Source: Cysteiniphilum litorale (GTDB taxonomy: Bacteria > Pseudomonadota > Gammaproteobacteria > Francisellales > Francisellaceae). Taken from it: DNA of 58,547 nt. Below the pieces are notes generated by a model. That model was not told where the DNA came from. It saw only the letters and a program-made list of their open reading frames with translations, and searched no databases. The stretch covers positions 1-58,547 of the forward strand of contig NZ_QLIQ01000020.1 in assembly GCF_003428165.1 (NCBI RefSeq), given 5' to 3'. The position numbers and the translations under genes are program-made. Below are positions 1-7,146 of the stretch, in pieces (positions within the stretch are counted from its first letter, which is position 1; each line of letters starts with the position of its first letter).

Positions 1-2
1 CT

Positions 3-152
3 CTATTTGATCATTTGAAAAATAGTTTAATGTTGTGGCATACAAGGCATCGCTCACCTGTAAATGCATGCACACATTTGATGGCATGCCTTGCTGCATG
101 GGTTATCGATCCTATCTCTATTGTGGGGCAGAAAAGATTGAGTGTTTTATGA
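3..152 (+). pseudogene. C-terminal remnant of an IS982-family transposase
   Basis: An open frame enters from the left window edge and stops at a TGA. It reads as the last ~49 residues of a transposase. The stretch FDHLKNSLMLWHTRHRSP followed by a hydrophobic helix and a short tail matches what I know of the C-terminus of IS982-family DDE transposases (FDQLKN...HTRHRS...N...). Only this end is visible, so whether the element is intact to the left is unknown. Its stop overlaps the end of the convergent coiled-coil gene by a few bases, so the element's right end may lie inside that gene. Confidence 0.65.
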
Positions 153-893
153 ACCGTAATTCCGAACTGAGGTCAACTTAGCATCTTCATTAAACAAAAA
201 AGAATTATGTTGAGATTGATGCTCATTGTTTGGTGATAACATGCATGATAATTCATGAATATACGAAAGACATTTGTCATTTAATTTAGTACGCTGACTT
301 TTACATGGATTTAAACAAATATTCTCTTTTAGCCATTGACAGTTCAGCATCTCACGCACAACTGCAATTGTATTTTGCAAACCATGCTCAGTCAGATCAA
401 AGGATAACTGACAAGGAGTATGCCGATCTAGTGAATCAACAAAATCTTTTATCTGCTGCATCGTCATCGGTGCATCTTTAGGAATATCCATCATTGATGC
501 TATTACTTGATTATCACTGTCGCTAAAAATTTCAGCATGTTTGGCATCAAGGCGCTCTTGCTTTAGCTGCTCCTGAAATTCTCCTCGCTTATCTTCATAA
601 GCGATTCTTAACTCTTGATAAAAAGTTTTGATCTCTTCAAGATTTTGATCTAATGCTTCTTGCATTTCTTCACTAATAGCCTCTTTATGACGATGCGCTA
701 ATGCAACTGCCTTAAAATAACGATACAACCGAGTCAATAGCTGATCTAATTGCTGCTGTAAGTGCTTAATTTTATCGTGCTCTTGATGTAATTGGTTTAA
801 GAAGGCAAGCAAAGGCTTTTTAAACTCGAATTCCTGCTGCTGATATAATAGCTCTTGATATATATTCTTAATTTTTGACTGTAATAATGACAT
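147..893 (-). CDS. Coiled-coil hypothetical protein, 3' end probably replaced by an IS end
   Basis: A 248-residue soluble protein with no recognised domain. Residues ~1-115 are rich in Gln, Glu, Lys and Leu with heptad character (LLYQQQEFEFKKPL, KHLQQQLDQLL), so a long coiled coil is likely. A mixed globular part follows. The ATG at 893 has a good GAGAGGGG-type ribosome site. The last codons (TSVRNYGS) and the stop overlap the convergent transposase remnant and may be IS-derived, so the native C-terminus may be lost. It lies downstream of the dotA operon on the same strand, so an accessory or effector role is possible but unproven. Confidence 0.6.
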   Translation of the reverse strand: MSLLQSKIKNIYQELLYQQQEFEFKKPLLAFLNQLHQEHDKIKHLQQQLDQLLTRLYRYFKAVALAHRHKEAISEEMQEALDQNLEEIKTFYQELRIAYEDKRGEFQEQLKQERLDAKHAEIFSDSDNQVIASMMDIPKDAPMTMQQIKDFVDSLDRHTPCQLSFDLTEHGLQNTIAVVREMLNCQWLKENICLNPCKSQRTKLNDKCLSYIHELSCMLSPNNEHQSQHNSFLFNEDAKLTSVRNYGS

Positions 894-932
894 AAAACAC
901 CCCTCTCAATTAGGTATAGGTTCATAGCAATT

Positions 933-1076
933 TCAATTTATTGAAGTAGTTACTGATACCTCTTGATCTTTACTTCCCATGTAGTAATCACAAAATGTTT
1001 TTAGTTTACTTTCATTGTCTTTATGATGAATATCAAAAATATCGGTCAATTTCTGACGCGCTTGCTCTGATAACAC
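933..1076 (-). CDS. Possible small protein (GTG start), paralogue of its upstream neighbour
   Basis: A 47-codon frame starting LSEQARQKLTDIFDI. It has no ATG and no clear ribosome site; GTG at 1076 is the best start. The reason to list it is its likeness to the 77-residue protein just upstream: R-x-K-[VL]-[ST]-[DE]-I-F-[DE] aligns without gaps over 13 positions. It could be a real tiny gene, a decayed duplicate, or a read-through extension of a longer frame that runs through the upstream gene in another phase. Confidence 0.3.
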   Translation of the reverse strand: MLSEQARQKLTDIFDIHHKDNESKLKTFCDYYMGSKDQEVSVTTSIN

Positions 1077-1134
1077 AAAATGACTATGAGGGCATATAAT
1101 GAAATAGTTTGAAGTGTATCGAAACGTTAGGCAG

Positions 1135-1368
1135 TTATTGCTTTTTAAGTGTATTATCGGCGCCACCATTCGAAGCGCTATTAAATATATCACCATTGTA
1201 CTTTCTTTCAGCCATTTGCTGTGGAGTCTGATCGTACCAGTTCCTTGATGCACTGCCAAACCTATCATGCTCACGTGTGGCAGCAGCTTCAAAAATCTCA
1301 CTTACCTTTTTCCGCGTCGCTTCGTCTGATTCGATATGCACGCTGTATCTGTCGTTATTACCACTCAT
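1135..1368 (-). CDS. Small hypothetical protein (77 aa)
   Basis: A short, charged, soluble protein with no signal peptide or membrane segment. The ATG at 1368 is preceded by AGGGGG at good spacing, which supports a real gene. The N-terminal helix SDEATRKKVSEIFEAAATRE resembles the N-terminus of the small frame downstream. The Gln/Asn-rich tail (NSASNGGADN) looks disordered. It sits at the end of the dot cluster after a 130-bp gap; no function can be assigned. Confidence 0.55.
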   Translation of the reverse strand: MSGNNDRYSVHIESDEATRKKVSEIFEAAATREHDRFGSASRNWYDQTPQQMAERKYNGDIFNSASNGGADNTLKKQ

Positions 1369-1498
1369 GTTTCCCCCTAGAGTGCTTGTGGTTTGTTATA
1401 TCACGATTATAGGCACATAATACCAAAGAGGCTACATAGTTACTGCATATTCATCAATTTGATGACATTTGCATTCAGAATACAGCAATATTCGCATA

Positions 1499-2539
1499 TT
1501 AATATATTGATTCAAATACAGAGCTCAAATGATCATCTTTTTTATTAATCCACGGGCAGGTGCTCCCTATTCCTCCATTGCAAAGAAAAATAATTTTATC
1601 ATCACGCTTTAGGTATGATACACCTTGCCCACAATTAATAACACCATCATTAAGTGAGCAGCTTGTACCTGTGTTTTTAAAGGTCACTGTAATGATTGAT
1701 TTACTCAGAGACTGTCCTTCGTTAGTGCAATCTAGATATAATTTAGTAACATCATTTTTATAAACTTTCTTTGCACATGCCGAAAGCATGACCTCACCCA
1801 ACCCAATAGAGTATATCTGCTTACCGCCTTCGCCTGTAACATCATCGTATTGTGAGCACACATCATCTTGCAATGTACTTTGGTTGGACCGATTCGTTTT
1901 TGCAATGAACTGCATACCTCCTTTATTAACACAAATACCATAGCCACTTCCACCATAAGATGTATCAGTCAAAGCAAAGTAAGATTCTCTTGTTGATATA
2001 TAACCTGAGTAATACAAATGCCTATTATTACCATCTGAACACTGCACTGGAATGTCAATACCTTTGTCACTTGATCGTGATGCATAAATTGAGCTGATAA
2101 GTGGTGAACTCATATAATTTCCCCAAGCAAATGGATAATATGGTTTACATGTAACTGTCTTGTCATTTTTGTTAATAAAACTTGCTACTAAATAAAGGTA
2201 AGGGTAATCGGAATAATTGCCTTTACCAACTTTTAAAACCATATAACGTGTCTTGCCATCAATATTATCGTCTGCCCAAATAATACTGCCTGACTTATCT
2301 TGCGCTGAAATGCGAATATTTTGATAGTTAGGTGAGTCATAGCCTTCTATTTTTTGATCTTTAAGGTCTGACCAAATATAAGTTTCATTAATTAAGTCTA
2401 TTTCAGTACGTGCAACTGCATTTTGGACACTCATTACACTAAGCAAAGCAGTAAATGCAAAAAAGTACTTGAACCTGATATATCTTATGATTCTTGCCCA
2501 TATCCAGCCTTTTACAATCACTTTAGCCATTGCCTTCAT
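1499..2539 (-). CDS. Exported Cys-rich protein translationally coupled to dotA
   Basis: I place the start at the ATG at 2539, behind AGAGGAAA and inside the 3' end of dotA (17-bp overlap). The frame is open further upstream, but that stretch is dotA coding sequence in another phase. The 346-residue product has a basic N-terminus, a hydrophobic segment (YFFAFTALLSVMSV) and a likely signal-peptidase site near NAVA-RTE. The mature part is rich in Asp, Gly, Ser, Tyr and Asn and carries about eleven cysteines, many in the last third (SACAKK, LDCTNEG, CSLNDGVINCG, FLCNGGIGSTC), so disulfides are likely. No known family is recognised. Coupling to dotA suggests a periplasmic or surface accessory of the secretion system. 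Confidence 0.7.
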   Translation of the reverse strand: MKAMAKVIVKGWIWARIIRYIRFKYFFAFTALLSVMSVQNAVARTEIDLINETYIWSDLKDQKIEGYDSPNYQNIRISAQDKSGSIIWADDNIDGKTRYMVLKVGKGNYSDYPYLYLVASFINKNDKTVTCKPYYPFAWGNYMSSPLISSIYASRSSDKGIDIPVQCSDGNNRHLYYSGYISTRESYFALTDTSYGGSGYGICVNKGGMQFIAKTNRSNQSTLQDDVCSQYDDVTGEGGKQIYSIGLGEVMLSACAKKVYKNDVTKLYLDCTNEGQSLSKSIITVTFKNTGTSCSLNDGVINCGQGVSYLKRDDKIIFLCNGGIGSTCPWINKKDDHLSSVFESIY

Positions 2540-5500
2540 TCTTTTTTTCCTCTGATTCTTTTTTGCCACCATTCCTTCTATAACTACCAACACTACCAAA
2601 ACTACCAACAAAAGTATCAGCAGCATGAGTCACCCCACCTGCACTTTGACCAATATTTTGGACACCTTGTGCGTGTTCAGTGTGACTTTGATTGGCTTTT
2701 TCAACAGTTTGTGTCCCTGATTGCGCCATTCCTTGAGCGCTTTGGATGCTCGATGATTTCATCTCCTGCATATCTTGCTCACCAGCGAGCTCATTGTGTG
2801 TACCACCCACCCAATGCAGAATCTTATCTGGTAGAATATAAATCAGTGAAAAGCATTTATAAAAGGCTAAACCAATAAATCCGGCATACATAAACACCAA
2901 CAAAATATTTAATGATCCAGTGACATAGCTATTACTGGATGTGCCATACACACTGGCAATTTGTGTTGCCACAGCATGGAAGCCTTTTGCTGAGATCGTA
3001 ATAACCAAATATGTCAAAATCACTCCAATAATGAGCCCACAGATCATCAATACCGGTCTTAGTACGAGATTAAGCATAATTTGAATGGCTGGCTCCGCCT
3101 TACCATACACCTCATGTCCTTCTGGATAAACCAGCCCAAGCGCGACAACGGGTGCTGCGACCAATGCCTCAATAATCAGCAGTAACCACGCGATCTTTCC
3201 CGCCCAGAATAAGATAAAAGGCGCCATCGGAATAATCAACGCAAATAAAACCGCATTAGTAAATAGTGTGACCAATACAAAAAACACTAAGGGCAACCAT
3301 ATAAGATCCATCGATAGGCTGAACATATTCTGAACCATTAATATTTGGCTTGTCATATCTCCAATTGAAGATAATACACCAGGCAATCCCGGCACCCAGT
3401 AGCTAGCGGCAGCAGCTACCAACGCAGCGCCTTTAGATGTAGATTGAGTAATTATAACATTCTCAATCATATCATCCGTTTTTTGCTTCACTCTCGTCAC
3501 AATACTCTGCAAGGTATTAATTACCATTGCAATTAGGGACTGCCCGACACCTTGAATTTGTCTTAGCGCTGAAAACGGATTGGTAGAAGCAACATCACCA
3601 TTAACAGTTTCACCGATATTATAGATTTGATTAAAAACACCGGCACTATTTGAATTGAGACTCATTTTTTCAAAAACCTCATCAAGAAATGATTCCGCTG
3701 GCGTTGCTAAGTCTGAAACCAAGGCACCTTGATGAAAAAAGCTGACATGATTTAACTGAAAAACACGAATCAGTTTTAGAAGGTCAACAATATCATCTAA
3801 TTGTGTTTTGCCAATATTGGTTTGATCAATTTGTAATGCTGCGTTAATAACAAAAAAATACTTGCCAATATCAAGCGAAATAGAGGCTGGAATAAGATTA
3901 TTAACCAAACTCTGACAATTTGCAGTGGCCGTCATATTTCCTGAATTGTCTGAAAACAGCACCCCTTGCAGCAGACTGCATGCATCATCCCCCTTCTTTC
4001 CCTTATAAATATAATTTTTCTGTAGAATAGATACCATCTTCTGTTTGATTTCGGACATGTCTACATTTGCAAATTTATCACTTTTATCATCAGCAGATAC
4101 TGGATTTAGAGGTACTTTTAATGCTTTATATTTATCACCATTGTTATTACTATCAGGCGATACCGTATAACTTATCAAGTTATCATCTATATCTTTTATC
4201 AAATCATCTATAGCAAAATTATCTTCAAGATATTTCAACGTAATTTGTGTCCGATGCAACTGAACTTTATCTTGCTGCCCCTGATAAAACAATTGATCAA
4301 ACAATGCGAAATCATTATGAAACTGAGTAAGAACTTTGGTAAACCCTTCATCTAAACGAAAATACTCTTGATCGGCATTCCACCAATCAACTTCATCTTT
4401 TCCTTTATCAGAACCAGATTCTGACTTTATTTTATTTTGGAAACCCTGCATCGTTAAAGAAGCTAAACCCTCTATTGTACGGCATTTAAACAAGCCTTTA
4501 TCATCCGTACAGTTTATAACCTTATTTAAATTCAAACTTGTATCTGCATAGTGCTGACATTGTGTCTTTAATGCCCACTGCTCCTGAATGCACTTTTTGT
4601 ATTTCCCATTGCTATCCTTTTCATCACCCTTACTTTGCTTAAAGGTATCACAAGCCGATGTATCAATAATCGCACTACAATAACCCCCGAACAAACCTTT
4701 AACCTTAGAGTTATCTACTTTATCTTGATTAAGTTTAAAGCGATATTGATCAATTAAGCTATCGACGTAATATTGCGAGTAATACATAATGGACTGAGTC
4801 TTATCATCTTTTGTAACTTCTTTTGTGGATATTTCAGAGAATTGCTGCATACCTTGCTTGAGTTTGTTTAAATTTCCAATCTTCAGTGATTTGTTCTCAT
4901 CCCAGAGAAATGATGCACCTTCTATCTTATTTGTGTCAATATTTTTCTCAATCTGTGAGGCACCCTGTACAAATGACATGTGATCAGGCTTTCGGCTCAT
5001 TTCTACTTGATATTCACCCGTCTGCGTTGGAGGTGCGGAGTTATTTAACATATTCATCGACATCTCTGCCAAAAGATACAGTGCAATATCACTTTTAATG
5101 CCATCTGAAATCTCAAAACTGGCAATGGGCGGCACTTTGTTCTGATCTAATTGGCTATAGGTCTTTTGCCAGACCCCATTGGCAAACTGGATACTCACGG
5201 ACACCATCAAGAAGATCAGGTATTGCGCCATACAAAACCCTGACTTTAAAGGAATAGCAAATGTCGAGCCAAGAATAACACGCAAAGGAATCCAGTATGA
5301 ACTCCAATTTTTACCTAAAAAAGTTCCATCTTTCGCCGTATTAATCGTACCGATCACTAGAATAAAGGCATAAATGGCAATGACTGCCATTAAAATGCCA
5401 ACGTTAAAGTAGTAAATCAAAGTTCGAAAAGCAGCATCCGAGACTTGACCAGAAAATACAGCTGATGCGGATGTGTTATTCGGATCAAAAGCAAAGAGCT

Positions 5501-5540
5501 GATTTAAAACCTGCCATGCACTCCAATTTTCTGACAGCAT
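2523..5540 (-). CDS. dotA: DotA/TraY-type inner-membrane protein of the type IVB system
   Basis: A 1005-residue polytopic protein close in length to Legionella DotA (~1050). Three hydrophobic segments lie in the first ~135 residues, then a long Cys-containing periplasmic domain (~135-690), then a C-terminal block of hydrophobic segments (~690-910). That block contains IPMAPFILFWAGKIAW and a LVYPEGHEVYG segment typical of the DotA/TraY family, followed by a Gln/Ser/Gly-rich tail. DotA/TraY is an essential, partly exported component of Dot/Icm and IncI transfer systems. The ATG at 5540 follows AAGGAGGGAAATA and overlaps the IcmV-like stop as TAATG, so the two are translationally coupled. I am confident of the family; DotA versus TraY is a matter of naming. 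Confidence 0.9.
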   Translation of the reverse strand: MLSENWSAWQVLNQLFAFDPNNTSASAVFSGQVSDAAFRTLIYYFNVGILMAVIAIYAFILVIGTINTAKDGTFLGKNWSSYWIPLRVILGSTFAIPLKSGFCMAQYLIFLMVSVSIQFANGVWQKTYSQLDQNKVPPIASFEISDGIKSDIALYLLAEMSMNMLNNSAPPTQTGEYQVEMSRKPDHMSFVQGASQIEKNIDTNKIEGASFLWDENKSLKIGNLNKLKQGMQQFSEISTKEVTKDDKTQSIMYYSQYYVDSLIDQYRFKLNQDKVDNSKVKGLFGGYCSAIIDTSACDTFKQSKGDEKDSNGKYKKCIQEQWALKTQCQHYADTSLNLNKVINCTDDKGLFKCRTIEGLASLTMQGFQNKIKSESGSDKGKDEVDWWNADQEYFRLDEGFTKVLTQFHNDFALFDQLFYQGQQDKVQLHRTQITLKYLEDNFAIDDLIKDIDDNLISYTVSPDSNNNGDKYKALKVPLNPVSADDKSDKFANVDMSEIKQKMVSILQKNYIYKGKKGDDACSLLQGVLFSDNSGNMTATANCQSLVNNLIPASISLDIGKYFFVINAALQIDQTNIGKTQLDDIVDLLKLIRVFQLNHVSFFHQGALVSDLATPAESFLDEVFEKMSLNSNSAGVFNQIYNIGETVNGDVASTNPFSALRQIQGVGQSLIAMVINTLQSIVTRVKQKTDDMIENVIITQSTSKGAALVAAAASYWVPGLPGVLSSIGDMTSQILMVQNMFSLSMDLIWLPLVFFVLVTLFTNAVLFALIIPMAPFILFWAGKIAWLLLIIEALVAAPVVALGLVYPEGHEVYGKAEPAIQIMLNLVLRPVLMICGLIIGVILTYLVITISAKGFHAVATQIASVYGTSSNSYVTGSLNILLVFMYAGFIGLAFYKCFSLIYILPDKILHWVGGTHNELAGEQDMQEMKSSSIQSAQGMAQSGTQTVEKANQSHTEHAQGVQNIGQSAGGVTHAADTFVGSFGSVGSYRRNGGKKESEEKKNEGNG

Positions 5541-5980
5541 TATTTCCCTCCTTTAAATAAATCAACAAACCATTCATGAAAGGTACAACCAAGCTTTTTT
5601 CGATATAATTGATAGCGCCAAAAATGATACTTGAACGCATTTGCAAGCATGAGCATCATTAATGATAGAGCAATGAATCCAACCAATATATAACCTTTGA
5701 TGAACAAATAAAGCGCATAAAAATAGATAACAACGGCAAGCAATAAACACAGGCGCAATAAAAAGGTGAATTTTTTTATAATATGGCTTATGCGAGTCTC
5801 ATCAATACCAGATTTTGCCAAATCTGTATAAGACATGTCATGCTCAGACTTTTTTAGCTTTAAAATACTTTTAAATACATTGCCGATAAAACGATGCTGC
5901 TTATGAAAAGCATCTGCTAAAAATATACGCTTCGTTCGGCGAAATCTGACTTTAGTTTTCTTCTCTTTTGTTTTTTTCAT
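5540..5980 (-). CDS. icmV: IcmV/TraX-like membrane protein
   Basis: The first ATG of the frame is at 5980 (146 residues); an upstream TTG at 6040 lacks a ribosome site. The basic N-terminus (KKTKEKKTKVRFRRTKR) is followed by two adjacent hydrophobic segments (~70-115). The C-terminal motif KYHFWRYQLYRKKLGCTFHEW is close to the YHFW...KLGC signature of IcmV and R64 TraX. In R64 traX directly precedes traY, the same arrangement as here. IcmV is an inner-membrane Dot/Icm component of unclear mechanism. The stop overlaps the dotA start by one base. Confidence 0.75.
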   Translation of the reverse strand: MKKTKEKKTKVRFRRTKRIFLADAFHKQHRFIGNVFKSILKLKKSEHDMSYTDLAKSGIDETRISHIIKKFTFLLRLCLLLAVVIYFYALYLFIKGYILVGFIALSLMMLMLANAFKYHFWRYQLYRKKLGCTFHEWFVDLFKGGK

Positions 5981-6059
5981 ATCAAAAATACTCAAGGTTT
6001 GCTTGTGATAGATAGGTGGATATATACACCGTCCGCACAATGATTTATGCGCGATATAC

Positions 6060-6695
6060 TTATTTGCTATTTAGCTGAATAATCTGCGCGATCCCAAAAT
6101 AGTGGCCTTTTGCCAAATCCTGTATCCTGCTATTCTTCTGAATGGTTAATTTTAAGATGATGTGGTTGTTTGACACCTCATTACCTTGAGAGAAGGTAAC
6201 TAATACCGGTACTTGAACTTGCCAACTGCTTACGCCAGCAATATGCCCTGCAGCGGTAATAATTGGAACCCCATCTAAAGCTGCTTTTGCCACCATTTTA
6301 TGATCCACTACCTGATCAACTGTCTCTTTAAATGCTTCATTAAAGGCATACCACCCTTGTTGGGTAAACAATGGTTTTAATGTTAGAATTTGCTCTTTAT
6401 AATTTAAAAAATCAAACTTATACAACTTAGTGGTATTTAAACTGACCCAATTAACTAACATGTCATCAGTAACCACTACTTTTTTAGGTAGATCAAGTGA
6501 TTTAACTATCCCTTGGTCATTAACTGCCAAAAAGTAATATTCATTTTCCTTGTGGCTATACCATAAGCAAGTAAATAAAATCACGTTCAATAGAATACTA
6601 ATAAGTAAGACTTTAATGATTAGCCTAAAATTACTTTTATAAAACTCTGCCCTTTTGGCAATCACTTTGAGTACATTAGTTTGCATAATCTTCAT
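6060..6695 (-). CDS. dotI: DotI/IcmL (TraM-like) inner-membrane component
   Basis: A 211-residue protein with one N-terminal membrane segment (residues ~27-46, VLLISILLNVILFTCLWY) and a periplasmic NTF2-like domain. VTDDMLVNWVS, FTQQGWYAFNEAF and the ISS-like core GVSSWQVQVPVLVTF are characteristic of the IcmL/DotI/TraM family. DotI and DotJ form an inner-membrane complex in Dot/Icm systems. The length matches Legionella IcmL (~212). The start at 6695 lies inside the upstream gene; a second ATG at 6686 is equally possible. Here it follows dotO, whereas in IncI plasmids it precedes dotH, so the order has been rearranged. Confidence 0.85.
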   Translation of the reverse strand: MKIMQTNVLKVIAKRAEFYKSNFRLIIKVLLISILLNVILFTCLWYSHKENEYYFLAVNDQGIVKSLDLPKKVVVTDDMLVNWVSLNTTKLYKFDFLNYKEQILTLKPLFTQQGWYAFNEAFKETVDQVVDHKMVAKAALDGVPIITAAGHIAGVSSWQVQVPVLVTFSQGNEVSNNHIILKLTIQKNSRIQDLAKGHYFGIAQIIQLNSK

Positions 6696-7146
6696 CCAGC
6701 ACTTTATTTAATACACTTTCTACCTTTAATAAACGAGCCTCACTACAAACTCTGACTAAAATAAGATTTTTCTCGAATGACATGCAACGCTTATACAACA
6801 GCTCGTAAGCTAGGTTATTGCTGAGCCTTTGATAAATCATCTGAAATAAGGCCCCATTTTTCTTATTAATATTCTGCATCATGTACATCATAAGGGCTGT
6901 CGAGAGCTTGTCACACAAGCGAATGATGGCATCAGCATACTCTTCACTAGGATCTTTTTGCTGACAAGCCTCAAGATAAACTTCATATAATCCATCATAG
7001 ATCTCATTTGATAGTTCAGGCTCGCTTACCTTATTTTCCTTAATATCATAAACCGTTAGCATATCCACCAACTCAGGCTTACCAAATCCATGCCAATAAT
7101 TGATAATTTCTGCTTTAAAATGATGCATATCACTTCTATTGTCCAT
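6676..7146 (-). CDS. Possible IcmW-like adaptor
   Basis: The ATG at 7146 behind AGGAGTG gives 156 residues; the frame extends upstream only inside dotO. It is a soluble, acidic, all-helical protein with no signal peptide. Compared from memory with Legionella IcmW (151 residues), it shares length, an early YW, a central acidic helix, and a C-terminal helix where FEKNLILVRV...RLLKV lines up with FERLRLLSRV...RLKLV. IcmW works with IcmS as an effector adaptor and is not part of IncI conjugation. The assignment rests on weak recalled similarity plus its location between dotO and dotI. It could instead be an unrelated small cytosolic tra protein such as TraT. Confidence 0.4.
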   Translation of the reverse strand: MDNRSDMHHFKAEIINYWHGFGKPELVDMLTVYDIKENKVSEPELSNEIYDGLYEVYLEACQQKDPSEEYADAIIRLCDKLSTALMMYMMQNINKKNGALFQMIYQRLSNNLAYELLYKRCMSFEKNLILVRVCSEARLLKVESVLNKVLDEDYAN

